Shown here: positions 1 to 10,927 of the stretch, in pieces
Numbering within the stretch: position 1 is the stretch's first letter
Layout of the letters: every line of letters starts with the position of its first letter
Source: Papaver somniferum
Taxonomy: Eukaryota; Streptophyta; Magnoliopsida; Ranunculales; Papaveraceae
DNA length: 64,000 bases
Assembly (NCBI RefSeq): GCF_003573695.1
Contig: NC_039364.1
Coordinates: forward strand, 63,012,256 to 63,076,255
Direction: 5' to 3'
Position numbers and translations under genes: made by a program
The notes under the pieces: model-generated
Told to the model about the DNA's origin: nothing
The model's input: only the letters and a program-made list of their open reading frames with translations
Database searches by the model: none

Positions 1-1
1 T

Positions 2-1177
2 TTGAAGGAGCATTTTCGGTTGAAACCACTCCCAGGTAAACGAACCAGAGCTAATGACTGCAGTCCCCAAGAAGGAGTGAGGTCTAAGAAGCAGGCATGT
101 GGTTCGGTGATCCTCAATTCCTCCAATATGCAGGTATTTTAAATTTCTTTCTGTTTGATCCCTTGATTTCGTTCTTCCTGAGCAAATTTCACTAAAGGTA
201 ATCCTTTGTTGGCGATCAGGGAATCTCGAAAGAAAATGCTTTCGCAAGACTGGCTCGTAGTCATAACGAGAGGTATGGCGATACTGGTCTTCATGAGAAG
301 TCTGGCGATGCTGGTCTTCATGAGAAGTCTGGCGATGCTGGTCTTCATGAGAAGTCTGGCGATACTTTTAAGGAGAGGTCTGGTGATACTGATCCTCTTC
401 AAGATAATGACAAAGATGGTGCAAGCTCGACTGAACGGAATGCCTACCCAAGTGGTAACCTTAGTGAGCTTGTAGACGAGGTTGTGACGGAAATCAGCAT
501 TCAGAGTGAAGTGGACATCCGGAGGAATGCAGGAGAGGCAACATCTTCTAATGCTGAGGCGGCTCCCCTTAAAGATATTCCTGAGCAGGTTCTCATTGAT
601 AAGGCAGTCATGGTGACTTCTTCTGAAAGGCCTCTTGCAGCTGACAAGGTTCCTAATGAAGTATTGGCAAGGCAACCTGTTTTTCCTGGGGCTATCTTCG
701 ATCCTCCCTTTGATACCCCTCATGCAGGTCATGTGTTGGTTGGGGATTCAGTGTGTCGGCTCAGTTCGAGGAGTTATACACGGTGATATGGAAGAAGCAC
801 AACCACATTGCTACCACTACGAAGCTCAAAAGTCGCCTTGCATTGGTCAATCGCGTCCAAGAAGCTTTATTCTCCATTCACGGGATGAGCGTCACGATCG
901 GTCGCAGTGTTTCTAAGGAGGTGATGGAAGACTGGAAGTGCCATCGGGACGTGTTTGTGCAGTTGACTTCAATGCTCCTTGGTTCTTCAAAGGGTTCTCT
1001 GAAATCCAGGAGCTTCAGAAATTGCAAGACGAAGCTCCTTCTGCAGACTGTATTGCTCTCCAGGAAGAAGAGGTTGAAAAGTTGTCTAAGGAGTTGAAGC
1101 TGAAACAGGCCGCACTCCTAAGGATGAAAGTTGCTCTTGCTCAGAAGGATGAGTTGCTGCTGAAGGACTTTCCTTGA
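2..1177 (+). pseudogene. PMD-associated retrotransposon ORF, C-terminal exons (broken)
   Basis: Plus-strand coding remnant antisense to the gag of its host element. An exon at 2-133 reads in frame 2 and contains FRLKPLPGKRTRAND, matching RLKPLSSGDKRK at the end of the PMD exon of the element at 19056-39546. An 86-bp intron follows (134-219, GT...AG), and the next exon opens in phase at 220. It runs through a nonapeptide repeat (277-381) and an acidic stretch to about 750. The frame then shifts near 750 and again near 930, and the tail ends at 1177 after a charged coiled-coil-like segment (LQEEEVEKLSKELKLKQ). The PMD itself would lie left of the window. The conserved exon phase supports a captured cellular-type gene. 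It has at least two frameshifts, so it is not functional as read. Confidence 0.6.
277..381 (+). repeat. 27-bp coding minisatellite (GDAGLHEKS)
   Basis: Three near-identical 27-bp units at 277-303, 304-330 and 331-357, then a decayed partial unit to about 381. In the frame of the surrounding exon they encode GD(T/A)GLHEKS three times. The unit length keeps the frame, as expected for a repeat that expanded inside a coding exon. Confidence 0.85.
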
Positions 1178-1614
1178 AGGATTCGTGCCACCTACTTGTA
1201 TTCTTTCTTTAGATGTTTTTGAGTGATTGTGAGGATTTCCTTTCATAATTTGATTTCAGGTTTTGAACTAATATGTGGTTGAATTTTGAATTGGTTTTTG
1301 AGATAGTTTTGTGAACACTTGATTTTCTGAAAGAGATTATTCTAAATAGAATTTGCATCTTGGTTACGAATGATTATACATGTCACATGAAATTGTAAAC
1401 ATCGTGTGAAAAGGAAACAAACATGATGTTTGATCATCGAATCTCTTTCTCTGTGTGTGGGATGTCAAGACCCCAATAAATTCTAAAACTATCTTTTTCG
1501 TAAAATTGTTTGATAGAACTTACTTGCTCTTTGGAGCCTCATTTGCACGAAACTGAATCTTCCCGAGCAACCTCTCCAAGGAAATCGTCCGCACTAATTT
1601 TCAGAGAGGGAAAG
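1178..1614. other. Non-coding junction between convergent PMD and gag genes
   Basis: No ORF is supported here. The stretch lies between the end of the plus-strand PMD-associated exon and the end of the minus-strand gag frame, so it would hold the two converging 3' ends. The T-rich composition after 1190 resembles a plant 3' UTR. The deleted pol region should have been here. Confidence 0.5.
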
Positions 1615-2622
1615 CTACTCTCCTGAATTAACCTTCTTCTGAAAAATGCGTTTCAAGGCGTTGCATTCACGGGTAGGGTGGTGAAGGAACCGGTGATAAT
1701 AACAATATCTCGGATCCATTATTTCTTGATCGGTCGGTGGACGCCATACAGGAGGCAGCTCCACCTCTCAGTTTCGTACCCACGCCTCCAACATCTCTAA
1801 AATCTTTTTCATTGGGAACGGGAAATGCAGGTACCTTGAGTCTAGCTGTTCTTGCGCTAGTGGACGTCGTGACATCTCTATGTGTCTTTGATGTGAAGCA
1901 CGCTTCGGAGACGGAGTTGGAAGACCAGTGTGTGTCATCATATCCACGGATCGCTTGCCCGTGTGACGGAATGCGGAAGGCGTCGTAATATCACTGCTGA
2001 GTGAATGAATTGAACGCTCCCATCCTCTGTACTCACGTGTTCCTTGATTGATCTCTCCTTCCTCGAGCATTTCTTCACTTGGTTGAAAGGTCGATGTGGA
2101 TTGGGCAGTCTTCTGAGCTTCGGCAAGAGTCTTGAGATACAAATCTTCCAGAAAGGCTCCGTAAGCTACAGGCTCCTTTTCTTTATCCGGCAGACGTTCT
2201 GGCATCCCAGACAAGTCTTTTCTTCTATGGAGTTGTCTCGAGTCTCTGTCGTCAGCTGGACCATGTTGTTCGTCTTTCTTGAGTCCCCTGTGGCTGCGCG
2301 CTCTCTCTGTATCTCCACTGGTAAAGACATGACTTTTAGATAAGGATTCAGAATTTCTTGCATTGTCTGGGTAAATGCTTGCCGATCTTTCTTGTAATTG
2401 AGCTGTTATATCATTCAAAAGGCGGAAGGTTTCGCTCTGCCTTCTACCAGCTTGATTTTCCAGGACATCCTCCAGCATTCTAGCCACACTTTCCATGATA
2501 TCTGAATCATTTATGATTTCCGAAGAATCTATCGGGTGAAGATACATCGTGAGATGAAAACCGAGATGAAAATCGAAGATGAATAGGTTAATGATTGAAT
2601 CGAAACCAAGATTTATCCCCAA
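1615..2622 (-). pseudogene. Ty3/gypsy gag (truncated, one internal stop)
   Basis: Gag would form the virus-like particle and bind the element RNA. The frame opens at 2622 and reads to a TGA at 1768-1770 (284 aa), then continues in the same frame to a TAG at 1615-1617. Past the TGA it contains CYYHRFLHHPTREC, a C-x2-H-x4-H-x4-C metal-knuckle-like motif. The same motif occurs as CHFHRYVSHPTSDC in the gag of the 19056-39546 element. The segment before it (FPFPMKKILEMLEAWV) aligns with FPFPIEEVIELLEVWI there. The central retrotransposon gag domain seen in the sister element is missing, so this is an internally deleted gag. The start is uncertain because several ATGs lie near 2545-2622. Confidence 0.65.
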
Positions 2623-2678
2623 AATTGAGAAGGTTAGAATGAATATTGAGAATTCATTTTTGCAACCGAGAGATTAAT

Positions 2679-2696
2679 CTCCCACTGTGGTCGCCA
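2679..2696 (-). promoter_or_regulatory. Primer-binding site
   Basis: Read on the minus strand it is TGGCGACCACAGTGGGAG, beginning with TGG as needed to pair with a tRNA CCA end. It lies two bases inside the LTR start at 2699. It is identical to the site at 30703-30720 and resembles the tRNA-Arg-type sites of Tat/Ogre elements. Confidence 0.8.
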
Positions 2697-3656
2697 ATTG
2701 TTTGTGGGTGAAAACTATTTCTGCTGGTTTTGGTAATTTGGGGTGTGTGGATGAGAAATGAATCTAAACCCTAAACAAATGCACTGCACGGGAGTGCTTA
2801 TGATTCGAGAAATCAATCTGTACAACTCCGTCCTAAACCAAGAAATGGTCGTTCCAGACTTGCTTTGGTCACAAAGTGAAGGATATGGGGTTGATCTTAG
2901 GGACGAAAGCGAAGAAGGTGTTGAGATTGTGGAGGTGTTGGCTGTGTATGACTTGTATCAGAAAGCTGAACTGGCTTGCAGAATGTAAGCTATCAGTTCT
3001 GGTATTTGGATACGGTTACATCAACACTTGGTTTCTGTTGTCTCGTTTTGTCTTGGAAATAGGTAGGAGAAACTATTTATACAAGTCATTGAGCCTAACC
3101 CACGTCTCTCATGGGAAGTGGGGAAAGTGGAGTGATGGAGTAGTGAAGTTGCGTGTGTTAGTGTCACACGATCAGTCTTTCCCACTTCTCCCATCATCAG
3201 TAATCGTCCATGTCTTCCTGATACGTTCTTGTGATGGCGCGTTGTGCCCTGCACGCTGTAAACCGCCAGACCAATACCTCAGTAAGTATCCCCCAGTTTG
3301 TGACATGTTTGATGTCTCGAATGTGTGGATCGTGGGACCCACAAAAAGTAGCATGTGATGCTAGATTAAATAACTAAGTTATTTAGGAAGTCGATAGTTG
3401 TGAAGTATCCTGTGTATTTTATGTAGGTAATGCATAGAATATATTCAGCATGTGTGAAGCATCGCTGTTTTAAGGCTTAACAGAGTAAGTCGTGGATTAA
3501 GCATCTTAAAATAGCATCACGTCCAGCCATCTTCGAGTGATCGTTTGGAGGTTGTACAGGTAAGTCCTGACTTGGCCGATCACTTTGTGTGGAAAAGTGG
3601 TGGACGGTGATCGTGGTGATGCCTCACTGGTCGCCTAACCCCTGTCTTAGGCTGAC

Positions 3657-4730
3657 CGTCCAAGATGGTGAAGTTGGACGAACGAGATGGCTTGCGACCC
3701 ACATCTGCGACCGTCGGATTAGGGTTTAGTAGGTGCTCGAACACCAACCTTTAGCTTGGTCGAATCCAAGCATGGGACACATTTTTGGCAGGGCCGATTG
3801 GGCATGTGTGTAGACGACATGCTGATGTAGGTGTTTGTACCTCACTGTCTCATGGAGATGCAATCTAAGCCACTCAATTTGTCTGGCAAAGAGGAGCGGC
3901 TGAGATTGATTTGCGACAGAAATCCAATGCCGCAAAGGAATTGAAGACCGCACGTCGTGCCTACTTCGGGCGCGCGTTTCGAGAAAACCAACCATGGTCG
4001 GTCTTAGCCGATCATTCAGGCGTGCAATCGGAAGGCCAGTGTACATGTCCGTACCTTACTGTCACGTGAAGATGTGATCTAAGCCACTCAATTTTTCCGG
4101 CAAAGTTGAGTGGTCGAGATCGATTTGCAGTTGAAAACGCGTGGCCATGCCTTGTTTGGGCGCACGAATCGAGACGACCAACCGTAGTTGGTCTTGACCG
4201 ATTAGTCATGTATGTAGGCGGGCCTACGGTGATTATGTTGACATGCTCTGGGCACTTTGAATATACATCTACACCCTCCATCTATGCCTGCGAAGATGGA
4301 TGGTTGAGACTGATTTGCGACAAATGTGATGTGCCACAAACTCTAATTAGGGTTTCACGTCCACGCTTCATTGGCTGGACGAATTGGCAAGCCACGCTTC
4401 TCCTTTGGGGAGGCCGACCATGTGGGGCCCACGTTGGGCCGGTGTTGAACGCGCCAATACCTGCCTGGTGGCTATGGGCCCGATCTAAGCCATCCAATCA
4501 TGCCGGTGAAATTGGATGATCGTGATCAATTTGGGACCTTTAGTGGAATTTCCTGCGACCCTCAATTCTTAACGCTGACACAACTTCGGAAAAACGTATA
4601 TTGCAATCTGGTCAGGTTAAGGAAGAGTCGGTCATGCAGGTAGGAAGAATGTCCACCGGTGTACACCACGTCGCTTGTTCGACTGGCTTTAGGCTGATCC
4701 ACGCCGTCCAACCACGCCGGTGAAGTTGAA
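3657..4730. repeat. ~213-bp diverged tandem array with covarying hairpins
   Basis: Six hairpins sit at regular spacing. 5' arms start at 3657, 3869, 4084, 4277, 4491 and 4704 (spacings 212, 215, 193, 214, 213). Arms are CGTCCAA/TTGGACG, GCCACTC/GAGCGGC (one mismatch), CCACTCAA/TTGAGTGG, TCCATCT/AGATGGA, CATCCAAT/ATTGGATG and, after removing the insert, CCGTCCAAC/GTTGGACGG. Loops share a GCCGGTGAA-like core. Other shared unit words are GATCTAAGCCA and GATTTGCGAC. Arm sequences differ between units yet stay complementary. Confidence 0.8.
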
Positions 4731-6015
4731 TGATGTGACTCAATAATATTGTAGTAAAAAGGTTCGTTGAGACTTGTGAAAGCAAAAGAATTTAGACTTA
4801 AAAATTAAAGAAAACTTAACTCAAAATTTGATTTCAAGATATGAGAAAATAACCAAGACACTGATTCCACTATTACACATGAATGAATGATGGTAAATAA
4901 TCAACTCTAATTATCTTTAAGTCCCTTATTTTCTTAACTCACAAATAATCAAGCAAATTCTCAAAAATTAATTGTATCCCCTAAGCATAGATTATCTAAT
5001 CAAAGCATAACCTATCTAATTGAATCACAACTAATGAAGAAAATTATGCAAACAATTAAAAACTCTGCAAAAGCAGTGATTGAGCGAATTATAATTAAAT
5101 ATTAGAGAAAATATAATAGTTACCAAATTATTCATGCGTAAATAGCTTCCTCATTTCCCCAATGATTGGGTTTAGCTCCTCATTATTACAAAGAAAACTA
5201 AATAGAAGAAATAAAAGAAAATTGTGAAACTGGCTACTGGCTCACCCCCCCCNNNNNNNNNNNNNNNNNNNNNNNNNNNNNNNNNNNNNNNNNNNNNNNN
5301 NNNNNNNNNNNNNNNNNNNNNNNNNNNNNNNNNNNNNNNNNNNNNNNNNNNNNNNNNNNNNNNNNNNNNNNNNNNNNNNNNNNNNNNNNNNNNNNNNNNN
5401 NNNNNNNNNNNNNNNNNNNNNNNNNNNNNNNNNNNNNNNNNNNNTGGTTGTGCTCTCTTGCTCTCTATTTATACACACAAACCCATTAATCAAATATATT
5501 CTTCCATAACTCCAAAATATTCTTCTTTTTAATTAAAAATATCTTCAAGAATTTTTCTTCTTCTTTATATTCTCTAAATTTCTTTATTATACCCAAATCT
5601 TTTTTAATTCGCAGAATCAAATCCAAGAGAAATCCTCTAAGATATCTTTCATGTTTAATAGAAGATAACTTCCTTTTTTTCAAAACTCCGGTAATTAATA
5701 CTCATAGATTTCCTGTTTATAAGGAAGAAGATATTCTTGTCTTAAAAATTGTAAATCCTTTACTGTTGAAACCCAAATTTCTCGCCAATATTCTGTTTGA
5801 AAATGATGAAGAAGGTGGTGCCCCTATCCAAAGTGCAGGTGCATTTATTAATTTTCTCAAAGAGGTGCAAGCATCACTATTCGAGGAACTTTTTCCACGC
5901 AAGTGTATTTCTCCAAGAACACCTACACAAACATAAAAACACCATAATAAGTACAAAACCAAGCACTAACAATAGAGACACTGAGGACAAATTAGACACA
6001 TAAATGCGTCTATCA
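4731..6015 (-). repeat. 3' LTR of the 4731-10927 element (contains N gap)
   Basis: Near-identical to 9829-10927 from TGATGTGACTC to GTCTATCA. It contains the run of 192 Ns. Without Ns it is 1093 bases against 1099 in the partner, so only about seven bases are truly missing. Confidence 0.95.
5253..5444. other. Assembly gap (192 N), nominal size wrong
   Basis: The gap follows a run of eight C. The other LTR of the same element reads CACCCCCC, then TCAACCT, then TGGTTG across the equivalent point, so the true missing sequence is probably about seven bases. Confidence 0.9.
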
Positions 6016-6032
6016 AATACCCCCAAACTTTT
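6016..6032 (-). promoter_or_regulatory. Polypurine tract of the 4731-10927 element
   Basis: On the minus strand AAGTTTGGGGGTATT directly precedes the LTR start TGATAG. The same GTTTGGGGGTATT tract abuts the LTR at 57949. Confidence 0.75.
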
Positions 6033-7121
6033 TATTTGCTAGTCCTCGAGCAAAACTAAAAAATAAATAAAACCGAGTTAATCTCGGGAGGGTTTACCAG
6101 AGGTGTACCCACAAAACCATTAATCCAGGCCCTAGCTCTCTACGCAGAACCTTGGAATGCACTAAAGAATCTCCTTGGTTGGCATACCTATTGACTACAG
6201 GAGGAAGTACCCTGATGCGAAATTCCAATTGATGTACACGAGTTTGCACTCAAGCATACTAAAATTCATATAAAGTGATAGAGCTCTACTCAGATAGTTT
6301 CTGGACATCATAACCGGAGTCAACCAATCACATGGAAAGATTAAGAAGATGGATAAAGAAAAAGATGGTTTAAAGTGAACGGTGTTTCCCATATCTGTCT
6401 GAAGGCCTCTGCCAGGATGAACCTATCCTAATGGACTGAGATACCGGTCTGACTAATATCAACACAAATGGCATATACAAGGGGACCAGTGGTCGATAAA
6501 CCTAACTCTAGGTCAACACAACTGGCATATACAAGGGCACCAGTGGTCGACTTTATTGAATTTATTCCGGTTGGTCTGATGGTCTGGTCTTAATTTTTAT
6601 TTTTATTTTTTTGAAATATCAATCACTCTATTTCACCCTAGCAATGGTAACAACTTGAATCGTGTGCCCCACCAAATCACTTAAAAAATAAATCAGAAGG
6701 ATTAGGATTCAGCGAGATATGGCGAAACTACCATGTTTTTTTTTTAATTCTAACACCTGAGCTCTATGCTTTTATGAATAGACTCTTTAGATGTTTCCAT
6801 CTAATCAGATTGGTTCCTCAACTCCTACAACCAAAATGTTTCCATCCACTTAGATAGGTTAGTGCTATCCTTAATAGGCATAAATTTCTAGGCTCTGGAG
6901 TTTATTTATACTGCAACTAAAAAGTTTCTCCCATACCACCAAACTTAAATCTAACATTGTTCTCAATGTTCTAAAGATAAAATTAAAATCATGAACAAGG
7001 AGAAACTGTTACCACTTGAAGCAAAAGATTCAAGGAAAGATATTACCGTGTTGCATGAGCATGGGTTACCTCCCAAGAAGTGCTAAGTTTAAAGTCTTCA
7101 GCCATACATTGGAAGAATTAG
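6033..7121 (-). other. Non-coding 3' internal region of the 4731-10927 element
   Basis: No supported ORF. It contains a two-copy direct repeat (GGCATATACAAGGG plus ACCAGTGGTCGA, at about 6470-6500 and 6525-6552). The words GGTTTACCAGAGGTGT and ACAAAACC are shared with the internal region of the element at 54355-62694 (58108-58135), so the two elements are distant relatives. Confidence 0.6.
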
Positions 7122-8729
7122 TCACCTCGTAGAACCATATAGCAGTAGCCGAAATAATTGTGGGTCATCTGGATCAAAAAGTGTTACCCACAAGAAGAGG
7201 AAACTGCAATAGACCAAGAAGATACCGAATATACCCTTGCTTAAGACAACTACATCTAGTTGTGGTTCAGGTTCAGGCTCTATAAAAGGGTCTAAATAAA
7301 AAGCTTTCATCGGTTGGATTTCCTCAAAGCTAAGATCCGGTTCAGGCATTAGAGTCTGGAAAAACTCAACTAAGAACTTAGAAGCACATAACAACCTGAA
7401 TAATTGGGGATCCTCTAAGTCAATTAGATTTGACTCACAAAGTTGACCATAATAATGGTCATTCTTAAGAAAATGTATCGACCTTAATATCCTAAAGTAA
7501 TTAGGTTTAGTCTCAAAACTTAAATACCGACACATACGAAAATCATATGTTCCCACAATTAGAAGAAAATTTTTTGGTGGGAAAAAAAAGTCAATCTTGG
7601 TATCATAGCCTGGGTTAACCACATCAAGCAGAGGATGGGTTTCTAACAACTGAGCTTATTTCTGGACATCACTAGGTTCGGTAAAACATGTATGAAGATA
7701 ATCTTGTAAGATGGTTGAGGCATAAATGTCAAGTCCTACACGAGGGAACTTTCTAAGAGTTAAAGAACACGGAGAATAATAATCACCCCCAAACTTAGAG
7801 TTTTCTGTGTCTCTATAAAGACTAGTCACAACTTCCCTAATTTCTAGGTCATCAGATTCCTGTAAATGGTCAATTGATTCTTCTAAGTTGGGTTCATCCT
7901 CACTCATTTCTACGAGTTTATCATCTTCTAAGACTAGTGTTTCTAAATCGCTAGATTCTAAAACAGTATTCTCAGGGTAAACTCTTTCCTCTAAATCATT
8001 ATCGGCTTTGTAAACAAGAAATACTACATCGTCTAAAACGGGGGTATCTCTAGTCAAATCCTCGTCCTTTTGAATAGGTGAATAATTATTAAAATTATTT
8101 GGATTTGAACTAGAAATAATATTATCATTAAATAGCTCATTGGGAGTAACAGATTCCTCATCACTATGCCTATATATTTCAGATTCTTCATCAATACTAT
8201 CCTCATCACAGTCCTCATTATAATAACATGAAAAAGGTCGAACCTCATCAAAAAAAGTAGTGTTACCAATTCTAACCTCGTCATCTTGATTATGTGAATA
8301 GAAACTATCCTTATTTTCGAGGGTGGTATTGGGAAAACTACACTGAAAATTAAGACTATCCTGAGCAAGTTTTTCTACAATCCTATTTGTACTCTCAGTA
8401 AATTGCTTGAGGGTGTCTTCCAGAGATATCTTAGTTGACCGCTCTACGGACTCTTATGGGAGAAGAATATTATAAGTCTCTTTCATAAATAACTTCCGTG
8501 TTGACTCATTGAAACTCTTGAGAGACTCTTCTAGAGAAATAGAAGGATTTTTTTGCTCGTATGACCTGTGGGTATATGGATAGTAATTGGGCTCACAATG
8601 GTATGGACCATAACCTTCAAAAGTTTCGCGTTCCCAATCACTATTCATACTATGGTCATAAAAAGGATAATGTCCAAGCTGCTCAGTCGGATACTCATTG
8701 TATTGGCTATTATAATACCAGTTCGACAT
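7122..8729 (-). pseudogene. Uncharacterised retrotransposon ORF (two internal stops)
   Basis: One minus-strand frame stays open from the ATG at 8729 to 7122, broken only by TAA at 8454-8456 and TAA at 7656-7658 (about 535 codons, no frameshift). The N-terminus is rich in Tyr, Asn and His (MSNWYYNSQYNEY), followed by a Ser/Glu stretch with ISLEESLKSFNEST and a second similar segment ISLEDTLKQFTEST. A long acidic middle follows, then a hydrophobic C-terminal part with DPDDPQLFRLLLYG. I know such ORFs from non-autonomous plant gypsy elements, where they sit in the gag position, but I see no gag, protease or metal-knuckle motif and give no function. Two stops without indels suggest recent decay. 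Confidence 0.6.
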
Positions 8730-9805
8730 CCTAACCGCAAGGTAATTCTAAACAAACACAAAGAAGTCTGACTCGACCACAACAAGCCTATTTTATCTAG
8801 CAAACAAAAAGAATGATGGCTCCACTTAGATTGTTTCTAGACCAGCTTTTAATCCTTCGAAAGGGAATTCGTTACAATTTAAGCAAACCCCTTTGGAATC
8901 AATCTGAGTCAAAGTAAGTTGAATAGAGGCGAGGGAAGATGCGTGGAGCTTGGATACCCAAGGCCTCACCGTATTACAAGGCGGCGCAGTCACGCATTCA
9001 ACTCACAGAAACCATCATGAACTTCGAAGTATGCTTAAAATAGTAACCAATATTTTTCGAATGACTTTCCTATAAAGCTCGTTACCCTATCGGTCTCGTT
9101 CTAGTCAGTATTTTAAACTTAGGTTCGCGTAGGTATCGTTTTCCTAAGGCGGGCAAGAAGAGAACGGTGATGAAATCCGAACCCTTATCTTGTATGGTCA
9201 TTCCTTTCCCTTTACTAGGAAATTAAAGCAGCCGTATTCAGTTCCTCGACATATATGCAAACGAAGGAATACAGTAACTCGCTAGCAGGGGATTCGCGAG
9301 TGTTTCGACAAACTTACCTCCCATTCCAGACGGGGGATGAACCGTTGTAGTCGACTCAGGCCACAACTCCTATGTCATGTACGAACCCGAGAGGCCGAGG
9401 TGATATCGTAATCACCGTCCTTCTCTGCAAAAAGTTTAATATTTAAACAACCCTTCCGTAGGGTTTAAAAATAATGTCCCAAAGTTTAAAGTCCAAAGTC
9501 CAAAAAAATAAAGTACAAGGGAAAAGGAAAGTCTAAAAAAAATAAAATAATAATAAAAATTAAAAATGTCTCTCTCTTTTTTTTCTCTCTTTTTTTATAA
9601 AAAAAAAGATTCCTCTTCTTTCGCTCCTTTCGCTTTGCCTTTTACTCCAAGTCTTTAAGTATTCACCAAAAGCTTTGGAAAAAATTTCTTTCGCTCCAAA
9701 TTCCAAATTCTGTAAGGAAAAGACAAAAACCCAAAAACGTAAAGAAGAACAAAAAAAAAACAAAAAAAAACCTAAAAAATCTAAAAACTCTAGCCTAAAG
9801 ACAAG
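8730..9805 (-). other. Leader between primer site and ORF
   Basis: No supported ORF. It holds A-rich and CT-rich low-complexity tracts (9520-9790). This is the 5' leader of the element RNA. Confidence 0.55.
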
Positions 9806-9823
9806 TCCCCGTCGGCGGCGCCA
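9806..9823 (-). promoter_or_regulatory. Primer-binding site
   Basis: Minus strand TGGCGCCGCCGACGGGGA, five bases inside the LTR. It is close to TGGCGCCGTTGCCGGGGA, the common tRNA-Asp-type site that occurs exactly at 60014-60031. Confidence 0.85.
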
Positions 9824-9828
9824 AAAAT

Positions 9829-10927
9829 TGATGTGACTCAATAATGTTGTAGTAAAAAGGTTCGTTGAGACTTGTGAAAGCAAAAGAATTTAGACTTAAA
9901 AATTAAAGAAAACTTAACTCAAAGTTTGATTTCAAGATATGAGAAAATAACCAAGACACTGATTCCACTATTACACATGAATGAATGATGGTAAATAATC
10001 AACTCTAATTATCTTTAAGTCCCTTATTTTCTTAACTCACAAATAATCAAGCAAATTCTCAAAAATCAATTGTATCCCCTAAGCATAGATTATCTAATCA
10101 AAGCATAAGTTATCTAATTGAATCACAACTAATGAAGAAAATTATGCAAACAATTAAAAAATCTGCAAAAGCAGTGATTGAGCGAATTATAATTAAATAT
10201 TAGAGAAAATATAATAGTTACCAAATTATTCATGTGTAAATAGCTTCCTCATTTCCCCAAGGATTGGGTTTAGCTCCTCATTATTACAAAGAAAACTAAA
10301 TAGAAGAAATAAAAGAAAATTGTGAAACTGGCTACCGGCTCACCCCCCTCAACCTTGGTTGTGCTCTCTTGCTCTCTATTTATACACACAAACTCATTAA
10401 TCAAATATATTCTTTCATAACTCCAAAATCTTCTTCTTTTTAATTAAAAATATCTTCAAGAATTTTTCTTCTTCTTTATATTCTCTAAATTTCTTTATTA
10501 TACCCAAATCTTCTTTAATTCGCAGAATCAAATCCAAGAGAAAATCCTCTAAAATATCTTTCATGTTTAATAGAAGATAACTTCCTTTTGTTCAAAACTC
10601 CGGTAATTAATACTCATAGATTTCCTGTTTATAAGGAAGAAGATATTCTTGTCTTAAAAATTGTAAATCCTTTACTGTTGAAACCCAAATTTCTCGCCAA
10701 TATTCTGTTTGAAAATGATGAAGAAGGTGGTGCCCCTATCCAAAGTGCAGGTGCCTTTATTAATTTTCTCGGAGAGGTGCAAGCATCACTATTCGAGCAA
10801 CTTTTTCCACGCAAGTGTATTTCTCCAAGAACACCTACACAAACATAAAAAGACCATAATAAGTACAAAATCAAGCACTAACAATAGAGACACTGAGGAA
10901 AAATTAGACACATAAATGCGTCTATCA
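9829..10927 (-). repeat. 5' LTR of the 4731-10927 element
   Basis: 1099 bases, TG...CA, near-identical to 4731-6015. The right flank TTGGA is the target duplication. Confidence 0.95.

Larger units (their letters stand above)
4731..10927 (-). mobile_element. Non-autonomous Ty3/gypsy element with ~1.1-kb LTRs
   Basis: Complete minus-strand element: 5' LTR 9829-10927, primer site 9806-9823, degenerate ORF 7122-8729, polypurine tract next to 6016, 3' LTR 4731-6015. The LTRs begin TG and end CA (minus strand TGATAGACG...GTCACATCA). The target duplication is TTGAA (4726-4730) against TTGGA (10928-10932). The right copy is the original, because it restores a perfect hairpin arm of the host LTR. The two LTRs differ at roughly 20 places over ~1.09 kb by eye, so the insertion is fairly young. 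No gag domain, protease, reverse transcriptase or integrase is recognisable, so it must have moved in trans. Confidence 0.9.

Noticed and set aside
139..732. 197-codon minus-strand ORF
   Set aside because: Shadow of the minisatellite and exon on the plus strand, which has splice signals and a homologue.
8054..8368. 104-codon minus-strand ORF
   Set aside because: Out-of-frame shadow; the 8729-7122 frame is open across it.
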